Shown: positions 44,961 to 55,100, counted from the stretch's first letter. The stretch: DNA of 64,000 nucleotides from Pseudoalteromonas amylolytica (GCF_001854605.1 NZ_MKJU01000030.1:311840-375839), one strand, 5' to 3'. Program-made: numbers and translations. The notes: a model not told the origin generated them from the sequence alone.

Positions 44961-46385
44961 ATGAGTGCAAATCGTGAGCATTTTAGCTCTCGACTGGGTT
45001 TTATCTTAGCGGCCGCAGGATCTGCGGTTGGTATTGGTAACCTAGTTGGTTTTCCTGTGTCAGCGACAAAAAATGGCGGTGGCGCCTTTCTATTGGTTTA
45101 TGCGTTGTTTGTTGCTTTTATTTGTTTACCCGTAATGATGGCTGAAATGGCCATGGGCCGTAAGGCACAAAAAGACCCATACGGAGCATACAAAGCACTT
45201 TCTGGTGGTGACAAGCGCTGGTCTATTGCCGGAGGGTTGTCTGTTTTGACGCCATTTATGATAGCCGTGTTCTACATGGTGATCACGGTGTGGATTTTTG
45301 GATATTTGGCACAAACGGCGCTGGGCAACTTAGATGCATTAGCGAATCCCAGCCATTTTGGGCAGTTTATTAATCAAACGAGTGTGTTCTGGTACATGTT
45401 GTTAGTGGGGGTTATTGTTAACTTGATCCTCGTAGGCGGTGTGAAACAGGGGATTGAAAAAGCGGCTAAGTTTTTAATGCCAACCTTGTTTGTACTTTTG
45501 ATTGGTCTGGTTGCGTATGTTCTGACTCTTGATAACGCTATGGCAGGTGTGCGCTATTACATTGTGCCTGACTTTTCTAAAATGAATGCCAGCGTGCTTA
45601 ATGGGGCGTTATCACAAGCATTCTTTTCGCTATCTTTGGGAATGGGTATTTTGATGACTTACGCGTCCTATATCTCTAAAAAGGATGACATTGTTGGTGG
45701 CGCGAAAATGGTAGCGATTACAGACTCATTGGTTGCATTTATTGCAGGCCTGATGGTGTTGCCTGCAATCTTTAGTTTTAATCCGGCTACTAATACTGAT
45801 GAGCTATCAGAGTCATCTGTTTCTATGATATTCGAATTCTTACCCAAGATTTTACTCGCGCTACAAACGGATATTGGTTACGTGGGTGCATCTATCGTTG
45901 CTTTTATTTTCTTTTTGTTAGTGTTTTTTGCAGCGATCACCTCTTTGGTATCAATTGTTGAAGTACCCACTTCCGCTTTAATGGAAGAAAAAGGTGTTAG
46001 CCGTAAAATGGCATTACTTATTCTGGCAGTATCGACAGGCTTGTTAACAGTATTGTGTACTATGTCGTTTGGCATGGTCGAAGGGTTGACCAAGTTTGTT
46101 AGCTATGGTGGTAGTGATAAGAGCATGTTTGACTTAGTCTATGATGTTTTCTACGACACGATATTGCCACTTAACGGCCTTATGGTTTGTTTGTTTGTGA
46201 TTTATCGTTGGAAGAAGGCGAATCTATCAGCAGAACTCGCACAGGGCTGTGAAAGCTATACTGGCAGTTTGGTGGAGAAGTACGTTAATTTCTCACTGTC
46301 TACTTTCATCCCAGTGGTACTGGTGGTGATCTTTGCTAACACAGTGGCTACCAAATTTTTTGCATTTAGCTTATTTGGATTTTAA
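44961..46385 (+). CDS. Sodium-dependent transporter, NSS (SNF) family
   Basis: 474 residues, about 11-12 transmembrane helices. Typical NSS start FSSRLGFILAAAGSAVGIGNLVGFPVSATKNGGGAFLLVY (the sodium and substrate site in helix 1), and QAFFSLSLGMGILMTYASYISKKDD in helix 6. Na+-coupled uptake of an amino acid or amine; substrate unknown. ATG follows AAGG. Confidence 0.93.
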   Translation: MSANREHFSSRLGFILAAAGSAVGIGNLVGFPVSATKNGGGAFLLVYALFVAFICLPVMMAEMAMGRKAQKDPYGAYKALSGGDKRWSIAGGLSVLTPFMIAVFYMVITVWIFGYLAQTALGNLDALANPSHFGQFINQTSVFWYMLLVGVIVNLILVGGVKQGIEKAAKFLMPTLFVLLIGLVAYVLTLDNAMAGVRYYIVPDFSKMNASVLNGALSQAFFSLSLGMGILMTYASYISKKDDIVGGAKMVAITDSLVAFIAGLMVLPAIFSFNPATNTDELSESSVSMIFEFLPKILLALQTDIGYVGASIVAFIFFLLVFFAAITSLVSIVEVPTSALMEEKGVSRKMALLILAVSTGLLTVLCTMSFGMVEGLTKFVSYGGSDKSMFDLVYDVFYDTILPLNGLMVCLFVIYRWKKANLSAELAQGCESYTGSLVEKYVNFSLSTFIPVVLVVIFANTVATKFFAFSLFGF

Positions 46386-46402
46386 ACGCTATCACCTTAG
46401 TT

Positions 46403-46427
46403 AAGCCGGGCTAAGTCCCGGCTTTTT
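46403..46427 (+). terminator. Terminator of NSS transporter
   Basis: AAGCCGGG, loop CTAAGT, CCCGGCTT and T's. Confidence 0.93.
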
Positions 46428-46466
46428 ATGTCAGATTCCTATTGCCATAAAGACTGTTGCCACGCC

Positions 46467-47114
46467 CTAGAAGGTTACGCCAGAGTCTAAGTATTGCCCC
46501 AGTCCAAGTGTAAATATCCATAACCCCCATAAACTGTGCTCTAGCACACAAACCATCAGTGAACGGCTGTGAGCATAGGTGTATGAAAACAACAGGCCGC
46601 CCACGAATGACAAGGCGATAGCAACCCAGTTGTCGTAGACGCTATGAGCGAGTGCAAACACCGTAGCACTGAGTATGATACGCGAGCTTTTTTTCGGCAA
46701 AATGCGCTTGTAGCGGTGGAAGAAGTAACTTCTAAATATCAGCTCTTGTGGCAGTACCGACAGCAGTGGGTAGGCAACCAGCAAATACAGCCACTGCGTT
46801 GTAGAGTCAAGAGGAAAGGCAAACCAATGCTCTTGATTAAACATGCCATACAGCATGGCTGAAAAAAGTGCACCACTGAGAAATGTGGTAAATAAACGCC
46901 GTTTTATCGTCGAGAACTGCCCTAAACTGGTGAGTCTAAAGCGTTTAAAATGGGGGTCATTTAAGAGTAAAAAGCTACATATTATCATCAAGATAATAAG
47001 GGCAGGGAACAGCCAGTTGGCCAAATGATCACGAAATATATATGCCAAAGTTGGTAAACAAAAAAAGATTAAAAACAGTTCACACCAGCGGTATTGACTT
47101 GCGTTCAAGGACAT
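46467..47114 (-). CDS. CPBP-family intramembrane metalloprotease-like protein
   Basis: 215 residues, about seven hydrophobic segments. Motif 1 (canonical EExxxR) reads QELIFR, keeping only the second Glu; motif 2 FALAHSVYDNW and motif 3 HSLWGLW keep their histidines. Members cleave prenylated or membrane peptides (Abi/CAAX type). The substitution leaves activity uncertain. Confidence 0.85.
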   Translation of the reverse strand: MSLNASQYRWCELFLIFFCLPTLAYIFRDHLANWLFPALIILMIICSFLLLNDPHFKRFRLTSLGQFSTIKRRLFTTFLSGALFSAMLYGMFNQEHWFAFPLDSTTQWLYLLVAYPLLSVLPQELIFRSYFFHRYKRILPKKSSRIILSATVFALAHSVYDNWVAIALSFVGGLLFSYTYAHSRSLMVCVLEHSLWGLWIFTLGLGQYLDSGVTF

Positions 47115-47208
47115 TCTCGCTTTGCTTCGTTTTACAAAAACTATAGCAGCAAAAATGTCCTCAAAAGTGACATTCTTTAGAATATATGGCAGTTTTCTGT
47201 CGTTAGGG

Positions 47209-47796
47209 TCAGCCGTTGTCTTCAGGTAAGTATTTATAAATGCGCATCATGGTCAGCAAGATTGCCACAAAGGTGATGCCCATGAGCCCGAATACTTTAA
47301 AATTAACCCAAGTATCGAGTGAAAAGTTGTATGCCACATACAAATTAAGCGCTGAAATAAAGGCCAGTAGCATCATCCACATCAAGTTTAGTTGCTCATA
47401 GATTGATTTTGGGATCACAATGGGTGTGTTGTCGGTTTTATCACCCTGTTCTTTTTCGCTCACTGATTTAAGCAAGCCTAATAGTGCTTTTTCTACTAGA
47501 TTCTTTTTAAAAACATATCGAGAAATCAGCAGTGATAGCGCTAAAATTGCATAAATGACAGTGGCTTTCCACATTATGAACTGTTCGTCTTGGAACAAAA
47601 TTGTCATCCCACCAAGCACCAGTGCTATAGCAAAAAATACCCAGTGTCGGGTCGCGATATGACCACTTTGGAAATAGTGATAAGCCAGTTGGATCACAGA
47701 AGTGACAATAAGTACGCCTGTAGCCCAATAGATATCGACAAATTTATAAACGGCAAAAAATAATATTAACGGAAGATACTCAAGCAATGTAGCCAT
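47209..47796 (-). CDS. yciB: YciB, inner-membrane intracellular septation protein A homologue
   Basis: 195 residues with five to six transmembrane helices: LEYLPLILFFAVYKFVDIYWATG start, FQDEQFIMWKATVIYAILAL, LNLMWMMLLAFISALNLYVAYNFSLDTWVNFKVFG. These are conserved YciB (IspZ) blocks. Involved in envelope integrity and septation in E. coli. Close to trp and yciI as in enterics. It lacks a partner gene in the operon. Confidence 0.93.
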   Translation of the reverse strand: MATLLEYLPLILFFAVYKFVDIYWATGVLIVTSVIQLAYHYFQSGHIATRHWVFFAIALVLGGMTILFQDEQFIMWKATVIYAILALSLLISRYVFKKNLVEKALLGLLKSVSEKEQGDKTDNTPIVIPKSIYEQLNLMWMMLLAFISALNLYVAYNFSLDTWVNFKVFGLMGITFVAILLTMMRIYKYLPEDNG

Positions 47797-47951
47797 TTAG
47801 GTTACCTTTTTATTTGTAATGCCTTGGTTTTACCAAGTTCCGAGGGGAAGTTCAAGATTGACATTTGTAGGCTAACTCCTTAGCCTCTGCGCTTTTTACA
47901 AATGTGCAGCGGTATTGTTGCATAATTAGACAGTCCAGAAAGTGAGTAGTA

Positions 47952-48236
47952 ATGAATAAATCTGAATTGATCACCACGATGTCTGCAAAGAGTGAGTTGA
48001 GTAAAAAGGATAGCCAAGCTGCGTTGAATAGCCTTTTAGCAATTATTCAAAAGCGCCTGTCAGAAGGGGATCAAATGCCGATTTCTGGGCTTGGTACATT
48101 TGCATTAAGTTACCATCCACAAAAAGCGGGCCGCAATCCACAAACGGGTGAAGCTATTATAATCGCAGGGGCGAATAAAGTGCAGTTTAAAGCGGCTAAG
48201 GCGCTAAAAGACGCCTTAGCCTCAGCAAGCAATTAG
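47952..48236 (+). CDS. HU-family histone-like DNA-binding protein
   Basis: 94 residues: helical dimerisation part ([29 protein letters not shown]) and the DNA-binding arm ([44 protein letters not shown]). Close to HU rather than IHF by the arm sequence. The stop overlaps the trpA stop tail to tail by 4 nt. Confidence 0.93.
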   Translation: MNKSELITTMSAKSELSKKDSQAALNSLLAIIQKRLSEGDQMPISGLGTFALSYHPQKAGRNPQTGEAIIIAGANKVQFKAAKALKDALASASN

Positions 48237-49039
48237 CGTACGGTTGCTTCTTTCATCTGTGAGACAAACGCCTGTATTTCGTCTAGCAGTTTACTAGGGT
48301 CATCGATGTTTTTTTCAATGATCTTAACCACAGCCGAACCAGAAATCGCGCCTGCAGCACCACAGTCAAGTGCTGCTTTAACGTGTTCCGGGGTAGAAAT
48401 ACCAAAGCCCAGCAAAGTAGGCGCAGCATGATATTCGCTCAACTTAGTGATGATTGAATCGGCTGGCATTTGCGCGCTGGTTTCTGTGCCTGTTACACCC
48501 GAGCGCGAAAGCAGATAGGTATAGCCCCGACCATAACTTGCACACTCTCTGAGCGTGTCATCATTGGCATTAGGAGTTGCAATAAATATTGGTTCAATGC
48601 CAACGTTTTGCGCCGCTCTTCGAAATGGTTTTGACTCAAGCAACGGCACATCGGCCACTAAGATAGAGTCGACACCTGCTTCTTTTGCTTGGCGATAAAA
48701 GGTTTCTATACCTTTGGCAAAAATGAGGTTTGAATACAACAACAACCCGATAGGGATATCGCTGTTGTATTGACGCACTTGTTTGATTATCTCAAGGCAA
48801 TCCTCGGTATTGGTGTTATCTGCTAATGCACGAATATTGGCAGATTGAATTACGGGACCATCCGCGATAGGGTCTGAGAATGGGATGCCAAGCTCTAGGG
48901 CATCAGCGCCTCCATCAATAAGGCGTTTAATGATCTCAAGACTGAGCGCTTTGTTAGGATCGCCAATCGTAACGAATGGCACGAAGGCCCCTTGATTGTT
49001 TTCTGCTAGGGTACTAAACATCTGTGCGTAGCGACTCAT
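48233..49039 (-). CDS. trpA: Tryptophan synthase alpha subunit
   Basis: 268 residues, TIM barrel cleaving indole-3-glycerol phosphate to indole, which is channelled to TrpB. Catalytic Glu in [15 protein letters not shown] (the Glu and Asp of the family), [12 protein letters not shown] phosphate site. ATG overlaps the trpB stop by one base (TAATG). Last gene of trpEGDCBA. Confidence 0.96.
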   Translation of the reverse strand: MSRYAQMFSTLAENNQGAFVPFVTIGDPNKALSLEIIKRLIDGGADALELGIPFSDPIADGPVIQSANIRALADNTNTEDCLEIIKQVRQYNSDIPIGLLLYSNLIFAKGIETFYRQAKEAGVDSILVADVPLLESKPFRRAAQNVGIEPIFIATPNANDDTLRECASYGRGYTYLLSRSGVTGTETSAQMPADSIITKLSEYHAAPTLLGFGISTPEHVKAALDCGAAGAISGSAVVKIIEKNIDDPSKLLDEIQAFVSQMKEATVR

Positions 49040-50223
49040 TATAGCTCTCCTCGCTCATTTAAAACTTGATGTACATGGGCTAAATCTTTGTCGCCACGAC
49101 CACTTAAATTGACCACAATGATAGTTTCTTCAGTTTGTTGCTCAGCATATTTCAGCGCGTATGCCAATGCATGACTAGATTCAAGCGCAGGAATTATTCC
49201 CTCATGCTTTGCCAGTGACTGGAATGCATCCAGTGCTTCGGTGTCAGTTATGGCAACATACTCAGCACGACCTGATTCATGTAAGTAGGCATGTTGAGGG
49301 CCAACCGCTGGGTAATCTAACCCAGCAGAAACTGAGTGTGACTCTTCTATTTGTCCATCGCCATTTTGCATGATGTAAGTATATGCACCATGTAGGATCC
49401 CTTTGGAGCCTTTGCACAGCGCAGCGCCGTGTTCTGCTGTATCTAGCCCTTTACCCGCAGGTTCAATGCCAATCAGCTTGACTCCTTCTTCTTTGATAAA
49501 GTCGCTAAACATACCAATCGCATTTGAGCCGCCGCCCACACACGCCATCACTACGTCAGGCAAGCGACCTTCAGCTTCAAGAATTTGTTGCTTAGCCTCT
49601 TCACCAATCATTTTTTGGAACTCACGAACAACGGTTGGGAAGGGGTGAGGACCCGCTGCCGTACCTAACAGGTAGTGCGCGGTTTTGTAGTTGGCTGACC
49701 AGTCACGCATTGCTTCGTTCACGGCGTCTTTAAGCGTACCAGAGCCCGCCGTAACAGGAATCACTTCAGCACCCATTAAACGCATTCTAAAGACATTGGG
49801 TTGTTGACGCTCTACGTCTTTTGCACCCATGTACACACGACATTTCAAGCCTAGCAAGGCACAAGCAAGCGCCGTTGCCACACCGTGTTGACCAGCGCCA
49901 GTCTCTGCAATAACTTCATTTTTGCCCATGCGTTTAGTCAATAATGCCTGACCTAACACCTGATTAGTTTTGTGGGCACCACCGTGTAGCAAGTCTTCAC
50001 GTTTTAGATATAGTTTAACGTTAGGGTTGCGCACCAAGTTACGTGTCAATGTTAGTGGCGTAGGGCGGCCAGCATATTCATTGAGCAATTGTTGAAATTC
50101 TCTCAAAAACTCAGGGTCCTGCTGGGCTTTGTTAAATTCTTGCTCAAGCTGCTTGAGCGCTGGGACGAGTAACTCTGGGACAAACATGCCACCAAAGTCA
50201 CCAAAATAAGCTGCGTTGTTCAT
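49039..50223 (-). CDS. trpB: Tryptophan synthase beta subunit
   Basis: 394 residues, PLP enzyme joining indole and serine. PLP lysine in [11 protein letters not shown], phosphate loop [10 protein letters not shown]. Start set at ATG 50223 because GAGG lies 5 nt upstream; GTG 50229 overlaps that ribosome site. Begins 7 nt after trpC(F). Confidence 0.96.
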   Translation of the reverse strand: MNNAAYFGDFGGMFVPELLVPALKQLEQEFNKAQQDPEFLREFQQLLNEYAGRPTPLTLTRNLVRNPNVKLYLKREDLLHGGAHKTNQVLGQALLTKRMGKNEVIAETGAGQHGVATALACALLGLKCRVYMGAKDVERQQPNVFRMRLMGAEVIPVTAGSGTLKDAVNEAMRDWSANYKTAHYLLGTAAGPHPFPTVVREFQKMIGEEAKQQILEAEGRLPDVVMACVGGGSNAIGMFSDFIKEEGVKLIGIEPAGKGLDTAEHGAALCKGSKGILHGAYTYIMQNGDGQIEESHSVSAGLDYPAVGPQHAYLHESGRAEYVAITDTEALDAFQSLAKHEGIIPALESSHALAYALKYAEQQTEETIIVVNLSGRGDKDLAHVHQVLNERGEL

Positions 50224-50230
50224 TTCCACC

Positions 50231-51598
50231 TCAATAATTCCTAATGTTTGAAAAAGCGTTTTGTAATTTTTGCTGACATTTTTTACCAGGGCTTAACTCT
50301 ACCCCAGAGTTCAAATCAACTCCTTGTGCACCCAGCTGGGTCGCAGCAAGTACGTTGTCGGGGTTTATGCCACCGGCAAGCATATAGTTATTGGCCACTT
50401 GAGAGCTTAATAATTGCCAGTCAAATTGAATGCCTGTACCGCCAAAACCCTCGTTGGTTTTGGTATCATAAAGGTGTTTATCAACACCTTGTATTGGGCT
50501 TGGTAATACATCACGAACACCTTGTGCTTTCCATATCTGGCAGGTGACTGGTAATTGACTACGTAAGGTAGCAATATATGTTTCGTCTTCTTGACCGTGT
50601 AATTGTACAGCACTGAGTTTAAGAACTTGAACATATTCAACGACCTGTTCAATATCGGCATTGACGAATACGCCTACATAGTGAAGCGGTGCGCTATCAA
50701 TGACGGCTTTGGCACAGTCTAAGTCCACATATCTTGGTGATTTAGGATAGAAGATAAGCCCGCCGTAAAGCGCTCCGGCTTGATAGGCAGCTTGTGCATC
50801 CTGAGAGCGCGTCAAGCCGCATACCTTGTTCTCTCCTAGGATCAACTTTCGACAGGCGGCATCTAAGTTACGTTCCGCCATAAGCGAACTGCCAACCAAA
50901 AAGCCATCACACAATGGCGCTAAGCGTTTAACGTCTTGGTGAGTATAAATACCAGATTCTGAGATCACGATCTTGTCGTCTGGAATAAGCTTGCGTAGTT
51001 GCTCTGTGGTTGCTAAGTCTGTGCTCAAATCTCGCAGGTTGCGGTTATTGATACCGATGATTTGTGCATCAAGAGCGAGCGCTCGCTGTACTTCTTGTTC
51101 ATTACTCACTTCGGTGAGCACGGCCATGTTAAGACCTTGAGCAAGTTGAGACAATTGCGCATATTGGGCATCATCTAACACAGATAGCATCAACAAGATG
51201 GCATCACCGCCATGTAAACGCGCCAAATAAACTTGGTATTCGTCGATAAAAAAATCTTTGCAGATCAGTGGTTGATCAACTCTTTGGCGAACATAGCTTA
51301 GGAAGTCAAAGCTACCTTGAAAATACTTTTCGTCAGTCAATACGCTAATGCAGCTGGCATAACGTTTATATACAGAAGTGATTTCATCAAGGTCAAAATG
51401 GTCTCGGATCAGCCCCTTAGATGGAGAAGCCTTTTTGCACTCTAAAATAAACTGTGTACCAAGGGTGGCCAGAGCGGCATAAAAGTCGCGTTGGCTAGGC
51501 TCCACCTTATGTATAAAATCTTCAAGTGGTAATGTGGCCTTTCTTTGTTCAAGTTCGACACGCTTATCGGCAACAATTTTTTCCAATACGTTAGCCAT
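50231..51598 (-). CDS. trpCF: Bifunctional indole-3-glycerol-phosphate synthase / phosphoribosylanthranilate isomerase
   Basis: 455 residues: N-terminal TrpC domain (about 1-255; [26 protein letters not shown]) fused to TrpF (about 257-455; [11 protein letters not shown] with catalytic Cys, [24 protein letters not shown]). The fusion is usual in gammaproteobacteria. Its start overlaps trpD by 8 nt. Confidence 0.96.
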   Translation of the reverse strand: MANVLEKIVADKRVELEQRKATLPLEDFIHKVEPSQRDFYAALATLGTQFILECKKASPSKGLIRDHFDLDEITSVYKRYASCISVLTDEKYFQGSFDFLSYVRQRVDQPLICKDFFIDEYQVYLARLHGGDAILLMLSVLDDAQYAQLSQLAQGLNMAVLTEVSNEQEVQRALALDAQIIGINNRNLRDLSTDLATTEQLRKLIPDDKIVISESGIYTHQDVKRLAPLCDGFLVGSSLMAERNLDAACRKLILGENKVCGLTRSQDAQAAYQAGALYGGLIFYPKSPRYVDLDCAKAVIDSAPLHYVGVFVNADIEQVVEYVQVLKLSAVQLHGQEDETYIATLRSQLPVTCQIWKAQGVRDVLPSPIQGVDKHLYDTKTNEGFGGTGIQFDWQLLSSQVANNYMLAGGINPDNVLAATQLGAQGVDLNSGVELSPGKKCQQKLQNAFSNIRNY

Positions 51599-52598
51599 GA
51601 TTACTTACCTCAACAATATCTGTGAGCTTTTGGTATGCTCTGCCCGATGCCAGTACTTCCAATACGTGTGCTGTGGCTTCTTTAAAGCTCTCTGCTTTTT
51701 GTTCCATCACCAAAAGCGCCGCCACATTCGCTGCAATCGCTGCGTTATGGGCATCTTTGCCTTGGCCTTTTAAAATATTCAAACTCGCTTTGGCGTTATA
51801 CTCTGGCGTATCCCCTGCGATGTCTGCAAGCGAATAGTTTTCAAGGCCAAAGTCTTGCGCATTGAGGGTGTAGTGTGTCAGCTCGCCTTGATTAAGCTCA
51901 GTGACTTGAGTTTCACCGTGTAGTGCAATTTCGTCGGTGCCTGCGCCATGAACTATCATGGCTCTTTCTGTACCAAGCGTTTTTAGCGTTTCAGCCATAG
52001 GTGTGCAAAGCGCTGGATCGTAAACCCCAAGTAGCTGAACTTGCGGTGCTGCTGGGTTTGCCAAAGGGCCAAGAATGTTAAAAATAGTGCGCGTTTTGAG
52101 GGCTGTTCGCACTGGCATTGCGTGTTTAGTGCCTTGGTGATAGTTGGGCGCGAACAAAAAAGTAAAGCCAGTTTTGGTTAGACACTCACTGGCAACATCA
52201 CCGCTCATATCTAAATTAATACCCAATGTTTTTAATAAGTCGGCCGAACCAGATTTACTAGATACGCTACGATTACCATGCTTAACCACATTGAGACCAC
52301 ATGCGGCGGCAACAATTGCTGCAGTGGTACTGACATTAATGGTGTTAGCGCCATCGCCGCCCGTACCACAACTATCTACACAGCGTAGTCCATTGTTATT
52401 AAAAGGCTTGGCATTGCTTCGCATTGCATTTGCTGCACCAGCTATTTCTTGGGCGCATTCACCTTTCATCTTTAATGCGATCAGTACCGCAGTTAACTCA
52501 ATCTCACTGAGTTGGCCATGCATGATACTGTCAAACAGTGCACTGCTTTGTACAAAGTCCAGTGACTGTTTTGAAATTAACTTGTTGATGCTATCCAT
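51591..52598 (-). CDS. trpD: Anthranilate phosphoribosyltransferase
   Basis: 335 residues. The PRPP-binding motif VDSCGTGGDGANTINVST and KHGNRSVSSKSGSADLL are intact. Not fused to TrpG, unlike in E. coli. Eight nt after trpG. Confidence 0.96.
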   Translation of the reverse strand: MDSINKLISKQSLDFVQSSALFDSIMHGQLSEIELTAVLIALKMKGECAQEIAGAANAMRSNAKPFNNNGLRCVDSCGTGGDGANTINVSTTAAIVAAACGLNVVKHGNRSVSSKSGSADLLKTLGINLDMSGDVASECLTKTGFTFLFAPNYHQGTKHAMPVRTALKTRTIFNILGPLANPAAPQVQLLGVYDPALCTPMAETLKTLGTERAMIVHGAGTDEIALHGETQVTELNQGELTHYTLNAQDFGLENYSLADIAGDTPEYNAKASLNILKGQGKDAHNAAIAANVAALLVMEQKAESFKEATAHVLEVLASGRAYQKLTDIVEVSNHG

Positions 52599-52606
52599 AG
52601 TAAATC

Positions 52607-53197
52607 CTACCGTGTTAAGTATGCGATGCTTTGCTGTAACAAGCGGGCACCATCCGGGGTTAAAATTGACTCGGGGTGAAATTGGTACCCAAGCACTCTA
52701 TCTTCACTGTGGTATATCGCCATTGGGATATCTTGATAGCTTGCGATAACCTGTAAGCAATCAGGCACATAAGTTGCCATCAGTGAGTGGTAACGCGCCA
52801 CAGGAAACTGCCTGCCCAATCCCTCAAAAACTGGGTGAGGCAGGGCATCTATAATTGAGGCTTTGCCATGTACGGTTTCTCCAGCATGGCCCACTTCGCC
52901 GCCATAGCTTTGGGTTAACGCCTGTTGGCCCAAGCAAATACCCAGCATCGGAAACTTTCCCTTACACAGTTCGATAAGCTCTAATAAACAACCTGCTTGT
53001 GCTGGATTACCAGGACCTGGAGAAAGCACCAGAATTACGGGTTGTTGTTCTTGACTCATTTTGTCAAAAATTCGTCTTGCACTGAGGTGGTTACGATACA
53101 CAACAAGGTCCATACCAAGCAGTGTGAGCTCATCAACTAAGTTATAACTGAACGAATCAAAGTTATCTAAAAAGTAGACTTTTGCGTTAGTGTGCAT
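52607..53197 (-). CDS. trpG: Anthranilate synthase glutamine amidotransferase component
   Basis: 196 residues. Class I amidotransferase with nucleophile Cys in MLGICLGQQAL, oxyanion PGPGNP, and catalytic QFHPES near the C-terminus. Overlaps the trpE 3' end by 11 nt, so translation of the two subunits is coupled. Confidence 0.96.
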   Translation of the reverse strand: MHTNAKVYFLDNFDSFSYNLVDELTLLGMDLVVYRNHLSARRIFDKMSQEQQPVILVLSPGPGNPAQAGCLLELIELCKGKFPMLGICLGQQALTQSYGGEVGHAGETVHGKASIIDALPHPVFEGLGRQFPVARYHSLMATYVPDCLQVIASYQDIPMAIYHSEDRVLGYQFHPESILTPDGARLLQQSIAYLTR

Positions 53198-54767
53198 TGG
53201 TCGCTCCCTGATATGTAGATTGTACCGCTTTGATCACAGCCTGTGCTTTGGCGCGTGTTTCATCGGCTTCAGCTTGTGGCACTGAGTCATACACAACCCC
53301 AGCGCCAGCCTGAACATAGGCAATATCATTTTTGACAAATGCAGAGCGGATCACGATACAAGAGTCCATCGCGCCGTCGCCTGTCAGGTAGCCAACAGCA
53401 CCGCCATAACTACCACGGCGTCTTTGTTCTACTTCTCGAACCAATTGCGCCGCTTTCACTTTTGGTGCGCCGACTAAAGTGCCCATGTTCATACAGGCTT
53501 GATAAGCGTGCAGTGCGTCTAAGTCAGGTTTGAGCTGGCCGACGACACGTGATACCAAATGCATCACCTGTGAATAGCGGTCTACCTTTAGTAGCTCTTT
53601 AGCATGGCGAGTACCAGCTACGCTGATCCGAGCAATATCATTACGGGCCAAATCCACAAGCATTAAATGTTCTGCACGTTCTTTTTTGTCATTACGCAGA
53701 TCAAGCTCAATGCGGCTGTCGAGATCAGGGTTGATACGGCCGTCGGCAAACTTGCCTCGAGCACGTGTGCCTGCAATTGGATACACTTCTACTTGGTTGC
53801 TGTCGACGCAATACTTCAGAGCTGACTCTGGTGATGCGCCAAACAACACGAAGTCCTGATCGTGCATATAAAACATATAAGGACTTGGGTTTTGTTGTTT
53901 GAGTTGTTGATAAGCTGCCAGAGGCTGCGCACACGGTAATGAGAAAGTACGAGAGGGTACTACCTGAAAAATATCGCCATCCACAATATTGTGTTTGAGC
54001 TGTGACACCTGTTCACAGAAGGTCTCATCATCAATATTTACGTGAACATCCGCTTGGCCTTCATTGGGGGCCGCAAAGTAGGGAGTCAATGCATCACAGT
54101 GCGCATTAAGCTCCTCAAGCTGTTTGCCTACCTCGAAGCAGTTAGCGTGCACGTCTGGGCCGTTAAACACGTTGCCAATTAATTCCGTAGTTTGCGCTTG
54201 ATGATCGATAAGTACCAAGGTTTCCGCGAGATAAAACACATAATCAGGACAGGTGTTTTCCCCATTTGGTACATCTTGTAGCTGCTCAAAGTTGGCAACC
54301 ATGTCATAAGCAAATACACCCCCTAAGAAAACAGATAGTGGCGTTTCAGAGTTACGTTTAATGCTATTTATGCAGGTACGCAATGCACTGAAGGCGTTGT
54401 CTGCTTTGAGCTTACTAAATTCGTCCAGCTCTTCGTCCAGACTTTGATATGTTAATGTCAACGTATCGTCATCAAGCATCGCTGTACAGTTGGCTACTTG
54501 TGCTTGTAAGAAGCTGAGCAACTGCTGGCCGTTATTTGATAATGCTTTAACAACGACTTGTTTGCCAATACATTCAATACGCATTGCCGCATCCGCAAGA
54601 ATAATGCTTTTTACATTATCTTTTGAATCGATTTCTGCTGATTCTAACAACAGTGAGTTTTTCTTTCCCAGTGCAGCGTACAAAGACAAGGGGCTACTTA
54701 TGTAGTCCCGTCTTTGCCGTATACTGGTCACTTCACCTGGTGTGGTAGTTATGTGACTAAATATCAA
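53187..54767 (-). CDS. trpE: Anthranilate synthase component I
   Basis: 526 residues, converts chorismate to anthranilate with TrpG. Feedback site motif LLLESAEID near the N-terminus (the tryptophan-binding LLES), catalytic blocks YPIAGTRARG, DLARNDIARIS and RRGSYGGAVGYLTGDGAMDSCIVIRS. Start is TTG 54767: GGGG lies 8 nt upstream, and the only nearby ATG opens a five-codon out-of-frame ORF. Two attenuators precede it. Confidence 0.95.
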   Translation of the reverse strand: MIFSHITTTPGEVTSIRQRRDYISSPLSLYAALGKKNSLLLESAEIDSKDNVKSIILADAAMRIECIGKQVVVKALSNNGQQLLSFLQAQVANCTAMLDDDTLTLTYQSLDEELDEFSKLKADNAFSALRTCINSIKRNSETPLSVFLGGVFAYDMVANFEQLQDVPNGENTCPDYVFYLAETLVLIDHQAQTTELIGNVFNGPDVHANCFEVGKQLEELNAHCDALTPYFAAPNEGQADVHVNIDDETFCEQVSQLKHNIVDGDIFQVVPSRTFSLPCAQPLAAYQQLKQQNPSPYMFYMHDQDFVLFGASPESALKYCVDSNQVEVYPIAGTRARGKFADGRINPDLDSRIELDLRNDKKERAEHLMLVDLARNDIARISVAGTRHAKELLKVDRYSQVMHLVSRVVGQLKPDLDALHAYQACMNMGTLVGAPKVKAAQLVREVEQRRRGSYGGAVGYLTGDGAMDSCIVIRSAFVKNDIAYVQAGAGVVYDSVPQAEADETRAKAQAVIKAVQSTYQGATNAH

Positions 54768-54786
54768 ACCTCATTCCCCTTTAAAA

Positions 54787-54821
54787 TAAAAAACCCCACT
54801 AACTTTTTAGGTTTAGCGGGG
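54787..54821 (-). terminator. trp attenuator 2: terminator hairpin
   Basis: On the minus strand CCCCGCTAAAC pairs with GTTAGTGGGG (one mismatch) and is followed by TTTTTT. The upstream TTAGCGGG just past leader peptide 2 is perfectly complementary to the left arm CCCGCTAA, giving the competing antiterminator. Confidence 0.8.
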
Positions 54822-54852
54822 TCGTTCAAAAAGTTGCAACAATGCCGTCCCG

Positions 54853-54900
54853 CTAAGCCAGGCACCACCACCAAAAAGTTGTTTTTGCATTGTTGAACAT
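54853..54900 (-). CDS. trpL: trp leader peptide 2 (15 residues, three consecutive Trp)
   Basis: ATG 54900, product MFNNAKTTFWWWCLA, preceded by the Shine-Dalgarno CAGGGA. Three TGG codons in a row lie just before the attenuator 2 stems, as needed for ribosome stalling when charged tRNA-Trp is scarce. Nearest leader to trpE. Confidence 0.85.
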   Translation of the reverse strand: MFNNAKTTFWWWCLA

Positions 54901-54923
54901 AGTTTTCCCTGAAAATTAGATAT

Positions 54924-54951
54924 AAAAAAACCCGCTTACATTGAGCGGGTT
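54924..54951 (-). terminator. trp attenuator 1: terminator hairpin
   Basis: Minus strand AACCCGCT, loop, AGCGGGTT then a run of T's (plus-strand A's 54924-54930). Upstream AGCGGGT after leader 1 is complementary to ACCCGCT (antiterminator), and CACTCG within the leader can pair with CGGGTG (protector 1:2 stem). Confidence 0.85.
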
Positions 54952-54986
54952 GATATTTTCGTTAAGACACAACGAATCACCCGCTT

Positions 54987-55031
54987 TTACGAGTGCCACC
55001 ACCAAATGTTTTTGCTTACTGTTGTTATCAT
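54987..55031 (-). CDS. trpL: trp leader peptide 1 (14 residues, three consecutive Trp)
   Basis: ATG 55031, product MITTVSKNIWWWHS. Three TGG codons precede the first attenuator. The sequence before the ATG is A-rich and has no good Shine-Dalgarno, unlike leader 2, so it may be translated less well. Confidence 0.8.
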   Translation of the reverse strand: MITTVSKNIWWWHS

Positions 55032-55066
55032 GGTTTTAGATTTTTTCGTTTACTTGTCTTTAGTGG

Positions 55067-55100
55067 GTACAGTAAACCGTACTGGTTCATATTCTGTCAA
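55067..55100 (-). promoter_or_regulatory. trp promoter with TrpR-like operator
   Basis: Minus strand TTGACA (55100-55095) and TTTACT (55076-55071) with an 18-bp spacer. GTACGGTTTACTGTAC (55082-55067), an imperfect palindrome with the GTAC ends of TrpR boxes, covers the -10. It lies about 35 nt upstream of leader 1. Confidence 0.55.

Noticed and set aside
54714-54896. 60-aa plus-strand ORF across the trp attenuator
   Set aside because: It is the complement of leader 2 and its stems, with no gene features.
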